Positions 48,701 through 56,939 of a stretch of 64,000 nucleotides of DNA are shown here, piece by piece (positions within the stretch are counted from its first letter, which is position 1; each line of letters starts with the position of its first letter). The DNA is from Cyprinodon diabolis (lineage: Eukaryota > Chordata > Actinopteri > Cyprinodontiformes > Cyprinodontidae), in assembly GCA_030533445.1 (NCBI GenBank), contig CM060081.1, positions 31,198,111-31,262,110 on the forward strand. The letters are read 5' to 3'. The position numbers and the translations under genes are program-made. Below the pieces are notes generated by a model. It ran no database searches. It was not told the DNA's origin and was given only the letters and a program-made list of their open reading frames with translations.

Positions 48701-51700
48701 CAGCGCATGTAAGAGTTCAATGACTCAGGAGTGAAACTGGAACTAGCGTGCAAGATATCAAAAAGGAGACAAAAATAATTGATGATGAATTTTTTAAAAA
48801 ATATCTGAAAACAATCCTCTGTGCCCGATCTGTCCTGAAAATGGAATCCCACACTATTTCCGGGAGCTTACTTTTTTAGCTTTGGATTTATATTTATAGT
48901 CTTTTCGAGTTTTAATTTTTCCTTTCAATGTAATTGTAGTATATTTAATGGTATATAATGCACAGTGTTGGGCATGTTACTTTGAAAAAGTAATTAGTAT
49001 ATTTACTAGTTATTTCTCCCAAGAAGTAACTGAGTTACTCCACAATAAAATTAACTAGTTACTAGTAAAAGTAACTATTGCGTTACTTTTGCATTTCTTC
49101 TCAGATAGCGTCCCCCTCTTCTTAACATGGGGGGAATGGTATCTGATCCAGTGTAAATATCATCAGGCTGCATTCTCATAACAAGGAAGGCATGAGTCAT
49201 ATCATGGAAAAAAGGTTAATTGTGCGGCCTGAGTAACGTGCAGTAACGGGGTGTCGGCAATGGTAACTGAGTTATAGTTACAGTCATTACTTAGATTACT
49301 TGTTACTAAAAAAGGTAACGGCATTACTCCCATCACTGATAATGCATAATCTAAAAAAAGAAACAACTAATAGGTAGATACAAACGGTGTAATAATATCT
49401 TGCCAGACTGCTCAGAGCATGCTCGATGATGATGATAAGCAGCTTAATGGAGAGAATGTAAAAAGTATCCAATTGGCTCAGAAAAGTAATTAAACATCCA
49501 TCCATCCATCCATCCATCCATCCATCCATCCATCCATCCATCCATCCGTAGATGTAATGCAGGCAACCCTCAGTATGCAGATTTACATATGTACAGGTGC
49601 TGGTCATAAAATTAGAATATCATGAAAAAGTAGATTGATTTCAGTAATTCCATTTAAAAAGTGAAACTTGTATATTATATTCATACATTACATACAAACT
49701 CATATATTTCAGATGTTTATTTTGTTTAATTTTGATGATTACAAATGACAACAAATGAAAATCTCAAATTCATCATATCAGAAAATTAGAATATTACTGA
49801 AGACCAATAAAAACAAAGGATTTATAGAAATGTTGGCCAACTGAAAAGTATTAACATGAAAAGTATGAGCATGTACAGCACTCAGTATTTAGTTGGGCCT
49901 CCTTTGGCCTGTATTACTGCAGCAATGCGGCGTGGCATGGAGTCGATCAGTCTGTGGCACTGCTCAGGTGTTATGATAGCCCAGGTTGCTCTAATAGTGG
50001 CTTTTAGCTCTTCTGAATTGTTGGGTCTGGTGTATTGCATCTTCTTCTTCACAATACCCCAAATATTTTCTATGGGGTTAAGGTCAGGAGAGTTTGCTGG
50101 CCAATTAAGAACAGGGATACCATGGTCCTTCAACCAGGTACTGGTAGCTTTGGCACTGTGTGCAGGTGCCAAGTCCTGTTGGAAAATGAAATCTGCATCT
50201 CCAAAAAGTTGGTCAGCTGCAGGAAGCATGAAGTGCTCTAAAACTTCCTGGTATGTGGCTGCGTTGACCCTGGACCTCAGAAAACACAATGGACCAACAC
50301 CAGCAGATGACATGGCACCCCAAACCATCACTGACTGTGGAAACTTTACACTGGACTTCAAGCAACGTGGATGAAGTGCCTCTCTTCTTTTCCTCCAGAC
50401 TCTGGGACCTTGATTTCCAAAGGAAATGCAAAATTTACTTTCATCAGAGAACATGACTTTGGACCACTCACCAGCAGTCCAGTCCTGTTTCTCTTTAGCC
50501 CAGGCAAGACGCTTCTGACGCTGTCTGTGGTTCAAGAGTGGCTTGACACAAGGAATGCGACAGCAGAAACCCATGTCTTTCATACGTCTGTGTGTGGTGG
50601 TTCTTGAAGCACTCACTCCAGCTGCAGTCCACTCTTTGTGAATCTCCCCCACATTTTTGAATGGGTTTTGTTTCACAATCCTCTCCAGGGTGCGGTTATC
50701 TCTCTTGCTTGTACACTTTTTTCGACCACATCTTTTCCTTCCCTTCGCCTCTCTATTAATGTGCTTGGACACTGAGCTCTGTGAACAGCCAGCCTCTTTA
50801 GCGATGACCTTTTGTGTCTTGCCCTCCTTGTGCAAGGTGTCGATGGTCGTCTTTTGGACAACTGTCAAGTCAGCAGTCTTCCCCATGATTGTGTAGCCTA
50901 TAGAACTAGACTGAAAGACCATTTAAAGGCTTTTGCAGGTGGTTTGAGTTAATTAGCTGATTAGAGTGTGGCACCAGGGGCCATCAATTTTGAACCTTTT
51001 CACAATATTCTAATTTTCTGATATGATGAATTTGAGATTTTCATTTGTTGTCATTTGTAATCATCAAAATTAAACAAAATAAACATCTGAAATATATGAG
51101 TTTGTATGTAATGTATGAATATAATATACAAGTTTCACTTTTTAAATGGAATTACTGAAATCAATCTACTTTTTCATGATATTCTAATTTTATGACCAGC
51201 ACCTGTATATGTATACAATTGTGTATATTTGTTTTGTTAATTTTGGGTCCAAAATAGAGAAGTTAAGCATTACGGCTACTTAAGGTACTTTAGGTGCAAT
51301 TGGATGGAAAAGGGGTACCGGTATGTAAAATAAGTTTTACTTCTTCATACCCCTTTTCAGACAACTTAAATGAATCAATACTCAAACATGAATAATCAGT
51401 AATCAATGTCAGATCTCAAGATATATACTGACAAGTTTATTAAAAATGATGTTTATTTGCTTAGCTTGTATTTATGTGGTAAATAAATTACATTTATTTC
51501 AAACTTAAAAATGTAATTAATGTTCGACCTGTAACCAATCGCTTTTTAGTATGTACATGGTTGTTTGTTTGAAATATTTTTAGAAATTGATTTATAATAT
51601 TATTATTTTCAGTATTTGTTAATCGTCTGAAATAAATTCCTTTCATTCATTCATTCATTTATTCATTCATTGACTCATTCATTCAAATGTCTTTTTTTCT

Positions 51701-54700
51701 TAAGGACAAATACAGAATTTGGCTCAGGTTCAATAAGAAAAGTGATAAAAACAACGCCCAAGGAATTTCACTTCCTCAATCACTGAATGGAGTGTATTTT
51801 ACTTATCTCTTGAGTATTTATTCTCTGTGTAATGTTATTGCACACACCATTTACTTTCTCAAATTATTAACAAAATATGCCGCCCCTTTTGCCTCCAGGT
51901 GTTTCATTGTTTTTGTATACAGTGAGACATCCAGTGACATTGAGATTCTAAAGACATGTAAGTCCCTTGGTGTTCACTTTGGTGCCTACCAACAACAAAT
52001 TGGCATGAAATCACAGAACTGATGCTCTTTTAAAGAAAGATCAGATGTGTCTCTAACTGCTAAGGACCCTGTGGTCTTTAGGAATGCTGGGAGGTCTCCT
52101 GTACAAGCATTTTGTCTCTTTTAGGGTATCAGCTATCGTCTACACCAGGGGTGCTCACACTTTTTCAGCATGGGAGCTACTTTTGAAATGACCAAGTCAA
52201 AATGATCTACCCATTATATTTATTGAGAAAAATATATTGAGGATTCTTACAACTTATTTTGATGTATAACCACATATGTTGAACAACACAACATAATTAT
52301 GTACATTCTTTGCTATTTTCTGAGTTCACTCTGATGACTTGCACTAAATTGAATCAGCCAAGGATATATAGTCAGGACAGTATCTGCTGACAGCCAGCCT
52401 CAAGCACATTTCCAAATGCTCATCAGTCATAGTGGAGCGGTTCTTGGACTTAATTATCTTCATGTAGGAAAAGGCTGACTCACATAAATAAGTGGAGCCG
52501 AAAAATGCAGTCAAGGAAATAGCACATTTCCTCATGTTGGGATACTTTCCCTCTGCTAGTAAGTTCCAGAATTGTCCATGAGCTCTGGACTTCAGCTCAA
52601 TGTCAGCTTGTAGTGTGAATATCTCATCTTCCACTCCAGAAGAGTTCAGGTGAAATAGTGTTGCAATTTTTGATGAGAGTGAATCAATCTCCACATCTTC
52701 CCGAAAAGGAAAACACATGAATGTTGCAACTGGCTCGAGCAAAGAAAAGTCCTGAAAGCGTTTTTCAAACTCTGACATACAGCTGTCAATCTGTTCTGTG
52801 TAGCGTTCACTGTCAAGTTGCACACAGGCCTTCCCCTGCATCTCCAGCTCTGACGCCAGGTTCTGGAAGTTTGCCAAATCATGGTGCTGCAGCTTTGAGG
52901 ACAGATGTTGCAGTTTGCGTTTGAAAGCATTAACTGAGCTGATCATATTGATCACTGTTTTGTCTTTTCCTTGCAGCTCTAGATTGAGGTCGTTCAACAT
53001 GTTTGTCAGATCAGTTAAAAATGCCAAGTCTAACAGCCATTCAACGTCACTTAGTTCTTTGCATTCTGCATGCCCAGTTTCACGGAGAAACTCCTTAATC
53101 TCTGGGCAGAGCTCTCGAAATCTTTGCAGGAATTTCCCTCGGCTAATCCACCTCACATCAGTGTGTAGCAACAAGTCAGAGTGGTCGCAGTCAGCCTGCT
53201 CCAGATGTGCACGGAACAACCGTCTTTGAAGAGACCGGGCTCGAATAGCACAGGCAATTTTTGTTGCGACATCCATGATTTCTTTCATGTTGAGTATTTT
53301 AGCGCATAATGCTTGTTGGTGGATTATGCAATGGTAATTCAGAAAATCTGGGAAAGCATCGTCCTGCCTACACTTGGCAATAAATCCATTCAAGTGACCA
53401 ATCATTGCAGGTGCGCCATCTGTGGTGATAGACACCAATTTATACACCGGCAGCTGGGTTTTCTCAATAAAGTCTTTAAACGACAGAAATATGTCCTCTC
53501 CTCGCGTCTTTTCTTTCATGGGCAGTAATGTTAACAGTTCCTCTTTTGCAGTCATATCACTAAACACCATACGAATAAAAACGCACATCTGTGCTGTGTC
53601 ACTTACATCCGTAGATTCATCCAACTGCAGTGAGAAACACTTGCAATCTCCGATGTGCTTCCACATTTGCTGCGTTAAGTCCTCAGCCATGGCTTTACAG
53701 CGCCGTGTAACTGTACTCCTTGACAGCTGGAGAGCTTTGATCGAAGACAAGATTCCTGCTTTATTTTTAAAGTCCCGGAACAATGAGTCCGCTGCTTCAA
53801 CGAATGCCTCTTTTACCATCTCTCCATCTTGGAATGACTTCCTATTTTTTACGATGATGTGACTTACTCGGAATGATGCTTCGGTAGCAGCTTTTGCTTT
53901 AGAAGTAACTTGTGTGAAAAATGACTGCTGTCCCAACAACTGGGATTTTAGCTCCTTCACCTTTGTCTTTCTCAGCTCGCTTTTCGGTGGGAATTTAGTG
54001 TCGTATTTTCCATGAAGAGTCCGAAAATGCCGCTCCACATTTCCCTTCTTTGGTATTGCGAGGGTAGACTGGCAGATGAGACAAACGCACTTTGAAAATG
54101 TCATTGTGAAAAAAAAGTCCTCCTCCCATTCTGTATGAAAGTGATACGTTTTTTTCTTCTTACTTGGTCCAGCTTCCCCACTCATTTTCATAACCGAGCG
54201 AAAAATTAGGATGCAACTAACAATTAGCAAAGCTAACAAGCTTGTCATCTGATTGGTTGTCATCTGATTGGTTGTCCTGTGTATCAATCAAGTGTCGGGT
54301 TGGCTGATAGGCTGACGTCTAATTTTTATACAAAACAATTCAACTTTATTTGCATAGCGTCAGTTCATGACAATCTCACCTCACCTTGTCATGAGATCTA
54401 CCAATAGTACCTCAGCGATCGACTGGTAGATCGCGATCGACGTATTGAGCACCCCTGGTCTACACTATGGCATGGTATGTTAGAGCGTTAGTGGGCCTAT
54501 ATAGCTTGGAGGGGATATTTAGTTAAGCTCATCAGGAAGACAGTATTTTGTCTTATACTGTAAATTTGAACAATTTCTTATTTTTACTCTCTCTTAAAAT
54601 TGTACCTATAAAACTGAATGATTAAGCTTGCCTGTGACTTTATGGTGCTGTGCCTGAATTTCACTACTGATAGACAATAAAGTACAAAAACTGGTTAATA

Positions 54701-54875
54701 GTTCAAATGTAATCTTGTTTAAACAGAGATAATCAAAGGAAACTACAGACTTACCTCCTTTATGAGTGGTCATTGCAGTGCCTGCAATTAGCACAATCAA
54801 AACCAAGGTCAGAATAATAAGTACGATAAAAAAACTCCTCTTGTTCCAGGATTCCACAGAAAGCATTTTCTTCAT
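34851..54875 (-). CDS. Transmembrane mucin, MUC3/MUC12/MUC17-like
   Basis: A very large membrane-bound epithelial mucin. Exons on the minus strand: 54,875-54,755 (hydrophobic signal or anchor, [19 protein letters not shown]), 47,174 to about 39,129 or 39,018 (Ser/Thr repeats), 38,059-37,910 (EGF-like, [13 protein letters not shown]...), 36,733-36,615, 36,467-36,403 and 36,291-36,092 (SEA domain, with GSVIS at its cleavage site), 36,006-35,841 (second EGF-like), 35,315-35,157 (last EGF cysteines, then the membrane helix [18 protein letters not shown]), 35,053-34,986 and 34,900-34,851 (cytoplasmic tail ending GSYTLHGF). All junctions are GT/AG, and phases agree except at the unresolved end of the repeat exon; with the 39,129 donor the total is 9,144 bases (3,047 residues). 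The EGF-SEA-EGF-TM order is that of MUC17, MUC12 and MUC3. The start could instead be the ATG at 54,866 or, less likely, 55,028. Orthology to one named mucin is not claimed. Confidence 0.9.
35400..35800. repeat. Possible interspersed repeat in a mucin intron
   Basis: The phrase AAAGGTCCCATATTATGC at about 35,540 is one I recognise from common fish interspersed repeats. The right boundary and inverted repeat were not found, so extent and family are uncertain. It lies between the second EGF exon and the transmembrane exon. Confidence 0.3.
36734..37909 (-). other. Mucin intron between EGF1 and SEA exons
   Basis: An intron of 1,176 bases with a GTGAGA donor (37,909) and a TCTACAG acceptor (36,740-36,734). 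It contains no recognised gene or bounded repeat. The section at 36,860-37,060 is GC-richer than the rest and unassigned. Confidence 0.6.
37910..38059 (-). other. First EGF-like exon of the mucin
   Basis: The exon is defined by a CTTCTCAACAG acceptor and an ATTG|GTGAGA donor, phase 1 on both sides. It encodes six cysteines in the pattern C-x2-C-x-C-x4-C then CQCIC and VC, with the following ANETTPHIG linker into the SEA domain. The phase 1-1 structure makes it a cassette that can be gained or lost without frameshift. Confidence 0.85.
38143..38690. mobile_element. Possible piggyBac-like MITE in a mucin intron
   Basis: A 548-bp segment beginning TTAACCCCTAGAACCCTACG and ending CCCTCTGTGGGTGTAAGAGGTTAA. 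Read from both outer edges it gives TTAACCC / TTAACCT followed by CT-rich and ACCC motifs, so the ends are imperfect inverted repeats with TTAA outermost. Near the left end is a perfect 18-bp palindrome, GGACCCACCGGTGGGTCC (38,161-38,178). There is no transposase. The call is moderate because the inverted repeat is short and diverged. Confidence 0.5.
39018..47174 (-). other. Giant Ser/Thr repeat exon of the mucin
   Basis: One exon of about 8 kb encodes an O-glycosylation-type domain. After about 60 non-repetitive residues ([19 protein letters not shown] onward) come roughly 18 copies of a 143-residue unit. Recognisable sub-blocks in order are [86 protein letters not shown] and [18 protein letters not shown], then [17 protein letters not shown]. 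Each unit has several N-linked sequons (NVT, NTT, NSS) besides the dense Ser/Thr. No cysteine-rich module interrupts it; the few cysteines are the NCS variants. The exon is uninterrupted by stops. Long frames seen on the opposite strand are shadows created because the unit length is a multiple of three. Confidence 0.92.
39240..47000 (-). repeat. 429-bp tandem repeat array (about 18 units)
   Basis: A direct repeat with an exact period of 429 bases. For example, the phrase GGGATATAGGGTGTG-like around GTGATATAGGGTGTG recurs every 429 bases from about 39,810 to 46,690. Units are estimated to be highly similar to each other, with shared variants between non-adjacent units. The most proximal and most distal units are diverged or shortened. 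Confidence 0.92.
47175..48954 (-). other. Mucin intron 1, 3' portion
   Basis: Part of the 7.6-kb intron 1, ending at the GTTGATTTACCAG acceptor (47,175). AT-rich with no recognised gene. The frame at 47,549-47,848 has no domain and lies on the opposite strand from the mucin. Confidence 0.6.
48955..49346. mobile_element. Short hAT MITE, 376 bp, with 8-bp TSD
   Basis: The element (48,963-49,338) starts CAGTGTTGGGCATGTTAC and ends in the reverse complement of CAGTGATGGGAGTAATGC, between duplicated ATAATGCA (48,955-48,962 and 49,339-49,346). Its left and right 100-150 bases closely match those of the 1,249-bp element in ERRFI1 intron 1, so it is an internally deleted member of the same family. 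Confidence 0.9.
49495..49547. repeat. (CATC)n microsatellite
   Basis: About thirteen perfect CATC units. The minus-strand frame GWMDGWMDG across it is an artefact of the repeat. Confidence 0.95.
49592..51207 (-). mobile_element. Complete Tc1-type transposon with 202-bp TIRs
   Basis: The element spans 49,594-51,205 (1,612 bases), flanked by the TA target duplication (49,592-49,593 and 51,206-51,207). The inverted repeats 49,594-49,795 and 51,004-51,205 match at all 202 positions on reading; both start CAGGTGCTGGTCATAAAATT. The inner ends of each repeat again carry AAAATTAGAATATT, a sequence close to the outer end, which gives an IR/DR-like arrangement. One open transposase gene lies between them on the minus strand. 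The element sits in intron 1 of the mucin gene, same strand. Confidence 0.95.
49882..50886 (-). CDS. Tc1-like transposase, DD34E
   Basis: Cuts and reinserts the surrounding element at TA sites. From the preferred ATG ([12 protein letters not shown]) it has 334 residues, about the family length; an in-frame ATG 12 codons upstream (50,922) is less likely because family members start with MGK. The N-terminal paired-type helix-turn-helix shows [18 protein letters not shown], then a basic linker [10 protein letters not shown] likely to be the nuclear signal, and a second DNA-binding part ending in [18 protein letters not shown]. The catalytic triad is present: D in [10 protein letters not shown] in [12 protein letters not shown], and E in [11 protein letters not shown], with 34 residues between the last two. 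There is no stop or frameshift. Transcription would be on the same strand as the mucin pre-mRNA. Confidence 0.95.
   Translation of the reverse strand: MGKTADLTVVQKTTIDTLHKEGKTQKVIAKEAGCSQSSVSKHINREAKGRKRCGRKKCTSKRDNRTLERIVKQNPFKNVGEIHKEWTAAGVSASRTTTHRRMKDMGFCCRIPCVKPLLNHRQRQKRLAWAKEKQDWTAGEWSKVMFSDESKFCISFGNQGPRVWRKRREALHPRCLKSSVKFPQSVMVWGAMSSAGVGPLCFLRSRVNAATYQEVLEHFMLPAADQLFGDADFIFQQDLAPAHSAKATSTWLKDHGIPVLNWPANSPDLNPIENIWGIVKKKMQYTRPNNSEELKATIRATWAIITPEQCHRLIDSMPRRIAAVIQAKGGPTKY
51208..52137. other. Mucin intron 1 between two transposons
   Basis: No gene recognised. An imperfect (ATTC)n run lies at about 51,642-51,684. The short plus-strand frame at 51,687-52,022 has no domain. Confidence 0.5.
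52344..54185 (-). CDS. hAT-family transposase (BED finger, Charlie-like)
   Basis: Catalyses cut-and-paste movement of the enclosing element. The preferred start is [12 protein letters not shown], 613 residues; the frame stays open 34 codons further upstream (to 54,287) but that part covers the element's CCAAT-like repeats. Near the N-terminus a BED-type zinc finger is visible: [10 protein letters not shown] with [13 protein letters not shown]. The catalytic core contains [15 protein letters not shown] and a [17 protein letters not shown] block. The insertion domain includes [14 protein letters not shown] and [17 protein letters not shown]. The C-terminal dimerisation block is [20 protein letters not shown]. 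It resembles vertebrate hAT-Charlie proteins such as the ZBED5 and GTF2IRD2 transposase-derived parts. No stop or frameshift was seen. Confidence 0.93.
   Translation of the reverse strand: MSGEAGPSKKKKTYHFHTEWEEDFFFTMTFSKCVCLICQSTLAIPKKGNVERHFRTLHGKYDTKFPPKSELRKTKVKELKSQLLGQQSFFTQVTSKAKAATEASFRVSHIIVKNRKSFQDGEMVKEAFVEAADSLFRDFKNKAGILSSIKALQLSRSTVTRRCKAMAEDLTQQMWKHIGDCKCFSLQLDESTDVSDTAQMCVFIRMVFSDMTAKEELLTLLPMKEKTRGEDIFLSFKDFIEKTQLPVYKLVSITTDGAPAMIGHLNGFIAKCRQDDAFPDFLNYHCIIHQQALCAKILNMKEIMDVATKIACAIRARSLQRRLFRAHLEQADCDHSDLLLHTDVRWISRGKFLQRFRELCPEIKEFLRETGHAECKELSDVEWLLDLAFLTDLTNMLNDLNLELQGKDKTVINMISSVNAFKRKLQHLSSKLQHHDLANFQNLASELEMQGKACVQLDSERYTEQIDSCMSEFEKRFQDFSLLEPVATFMCFPFREDVEIDSLSSKIATLFHLNSSGVEDEIFTLQADIELKSRAHGQFWNLLAEGKYPNMRKCAISLTAFFGSTYLCESAFSYMKIIKSKNRSTMTDEHLEMCLRLAVSRYCPDYISLADSI
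54246..54280 (-). promoter_or_regulatory. Twin CCAAT boxes upstream of the hAT transposase
   Basis: On the minus strand the sequence contains a direct repeat of AACCAATCAGATGAC, giving two CCAATCAG motifs (the NF-Y consensus) about 17 bases apart and 60-95 bases upstream of the transposase start. A third, weaker CCAAC motif follows upstream. This would serve as a promoter for the transposase. Confidence 0.5.
54755..54875 (-). other. Signal or anchor exon of the mucin (exon 1)
   Basis: Starts [13 protein letters not shown] and has an uninterrupted 19-residue hydrophobic run, then TAMTTHKG and the donor GGAG|GTAAG. The single G left over joins AA of the 47,174 acceptor to make Glu, in frame with the repeat exon. 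The small-residue end (AGTAMT) would allow signal-peptidase cleavage. A TATAGAAAA-like sequence on the minus strand at about 55,042-55,052 could be the TATA element for a start near 55,020. Confidence 0.8.
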
Positions 54876-55963
54876 TTTTTTCCTAAATTTAAATGATGCC
54901 TTGAAAGAGAACACCTTCCAATACACAGAGAGAATAAATAGAAGGTGGACAGAAAACCAAAGATCTATTTGACCAATTTCTAAGTGATTTAATCTATAGC
55001 TCAGTGTGGATCTTCTGTGTGATTCCAAGCCATTAAATGTTTTCTATATCCTTTGTGTCGTCTGAGATGGCAGCTGATAAACACAGTTTGCTTCTGATGT
55101 AGGTCCCGCCCTTAGCAAAGTCTTTCTGTTTTGTCACTGCACAGAAGTTCTTAAAAGTATGCCAACTTACTCACACCCTGTCCTTGAATATTTACAAATC
55201 CTGAATCACAGGAATAAGGGTATGAAAAGTGTGAAGACAGGTGGTATTACATATTGTACATAATCATCCTATTATTTTCTTTGAAAGACATTAATCATAC
55301 AAAGTATATGTTAAACATTGGCTCAGGTGTCCCAGGGACAAGGTGCTTTGCAGTAAATTGGAGAAAGTAGGAATGTGATTTAAAAAAAAAGGCTGAATAA
55401 AATTATTTCCTAATTGCACTGACTCAGCGCTTTGATTCATTTTGCTGTTCTTTTTCAGGACTATAAAAAAACACACTAAGATAAAAAAATATTGAACACA
55501 TTTCCTGATTAAAAAAGCATACATGTAACACAAAATTAGGTACAATTAGGTTTGCTCTTTGCCTCTTTAATGCATATTTGGTCATTTCATCCTAGACCTT
55601 ATCCTGTCTAAAACATGTCATCCATCATATAATGTGCATTTGTAACAGATTCTACATTATTATAAAGGGGAAGTTTGTCAAAACTGGTTTATTCATTCTT
55701 GATAGATTTTATGTAAACAAAAAGTTTTTTTTCTGACCTTTATGGCCACATTTTTTCTGGTATATGAGGTTATCATAGCAAATAACAATCAGCTCTTCCC
55801 TTTTTCTCTGTTAGTGGTTGTATATATTACGTAGAATCAGCTCTGTGTTTTATTTGCAAAATGTTTAAACATATAGTATTTTGGGAAAAAGAATGATCTA
55901 CATTGTTTCATTTCATTGTTACATGTTTAATTTTGCCATGTCTTGATTTACACTGTTATCCTA
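54876..55963. other. Upstream region of the mucin gene
   Basis: Presumed 5' UTR and promoter region of the minus-strand mucin, plus intergenic sequence. Besides the TATA-like sequence near 55,045, no specific site is supported, and no gene is recognised. The longer upstream ORF to ATG 55,028 is open but has no domain. Confidence 0.45.
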
Positions 55964-55989
55964 ATAAATGTTGGGATCCGGAGGCTTGC

Positions 55990-56004
55990 CCACCAGAGGG
56001 CGCC
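55990..56004 (+). promoter_or_regulatory. CTCF-type motif in the solo LTR
   Basis: CCACCAGAGGGCGCC matches the strong CTCF core consensus (CCASYAGRKGGCRS) and starts 21 bases into the LTR. It points rightward, away from the mucin. Confidence 0.5.
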
Positions 56005-56462
56005 AAGGATCCCTTCCTGAGGGCTGGTGCTCACCTGCAACACCTGTTTTCCATCTGCTCATCAAGAGGTCCCTACTTAAGGAGGCGGAGAGCTACACTC
56101 CAGCGCCAGAGTGTTTGCCAGTTATGGTTAGCAAGCCTGAGCCAACCTGCCTGTCTGAATCTCTGACTCCCTTGAAAACTGAACCTGAACCTGATCCGTT
56201 TTCTCCTTTCTGCTTCCCAGGTTGAACCTGCCCGAAAACCTGAAAACCCTGAAGAGTTTCTCAGTTGGAAATCTGCCTGCCTGATCTCTGAAGAACCCTG
56301 GAGAATCTTTCCTGCCAAAGACCTGCCTGCCCGCTCTCTGAAGAATCTAGAAGGGAAACTCAAACCAGTTATCTGCAAACACTCAAACCAAGGGGTACCA
56401 AATCCTGATCAGTTTCCCAAACCCTGGACTTGTTTTATTAGTTAACATTCCTTTTAATAAAC

Positions 56463-56939
56463 CTTTAAACCAGGGGTCTTCAACGTTTTCCAGGCCAAGG
56501 ACCCCCAAACTGATGACAAAATGGAGCAGGAACCCCCTAATTATATATATTGTATGAAATAGTGTTCTATCAACCTGGTCCTATAGTCACTCTATTACAG
56601 ATGGAGTAATGTAATGAAAGTAATTTCTCCCTGGGATTATTAAAGTATTTCTGATTCCTGGTTGATGGGACAGGTGTTGTGAATGAAACGGTGCCCAGCT
56701 TAAAGAGCTCCTGTGTGTCGCTGAATGTGTGCATTGATGACTGAAAGACATCTTCTGCCTCCATTTATCTGTTTACTACAGTGTGTTGAATTCATGTTAA
56801 TGTGGATTTAAAGACATTTCAATTCAGGAGGGAATATATAAAAAAAAATGAATCAATCAAAAGTTTCGCGACCCCCACACAGTGCGTCCGCGGACCCCCT
56901 AGGGGTCACGGACCCCTGTTGAAGACCTCTGCTTTAAAC
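56463..56939. mobile_element. hAT MITE nested in the solo LTR
   Basis: The element (56,471-56,931, 461 bases) lies between duplicated CTTTAAAC (56,463-56,470 and 56,932-56,939). Ends are CAGGGGTCTTCAACG and the reverse complement of CAGAGGTCTTCAACAGG, with CCAAGGACCCCC and GGGGTCACGGACCCC-type subterminal sequences. It encodes no transposase. Insertion postdates the LTR. Confidence 0.9.

Larger units (their letters stand above)
52138..54465 (-). mobile_element. Complete hAT transposon with 8-bp TSD
   Basis: The element spans 52,146-54,457 (2,312 bases) between duplicated GTCTACAC (52,138-52,145 and 54,458-54,465). The ends are CAGGGGTGCTCACAC and the reverse complement of CAGGGGTGCTCAATAC. 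Inside the left end is GGGAGCTACTTTTGAAATG; inside the right end is a palindromic stretch with GATCGCGATCGACGTATTGAG. One open transposase frame fills the interior on the minus strand. A short stretch near 54,335-54,390 (TTCAACTTTATTTGCATAGCG) resembles the reverse of the L2 3' tail. Confidence 0.95.

Noticed and set aside
49296..49607. 103-residue minus-strand frame with GWMD repeats
   Set aside because: A translation of the CATC microsatellite and the end of a hAT MITE.
54876..55028. Upstream extension of the mucin first exon to an ATG at 55,028
   Set aside because: It would place an extra 51 residues with a second hydrophobic stretch before the signal segment; a TATA-like site near 55,045 would start transcription too close to this ATG.
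55903..56378. Overlapping frames of 85 to 101 residues
   Set aside because: They lie inside a solo LTR on both strands and have no domain.
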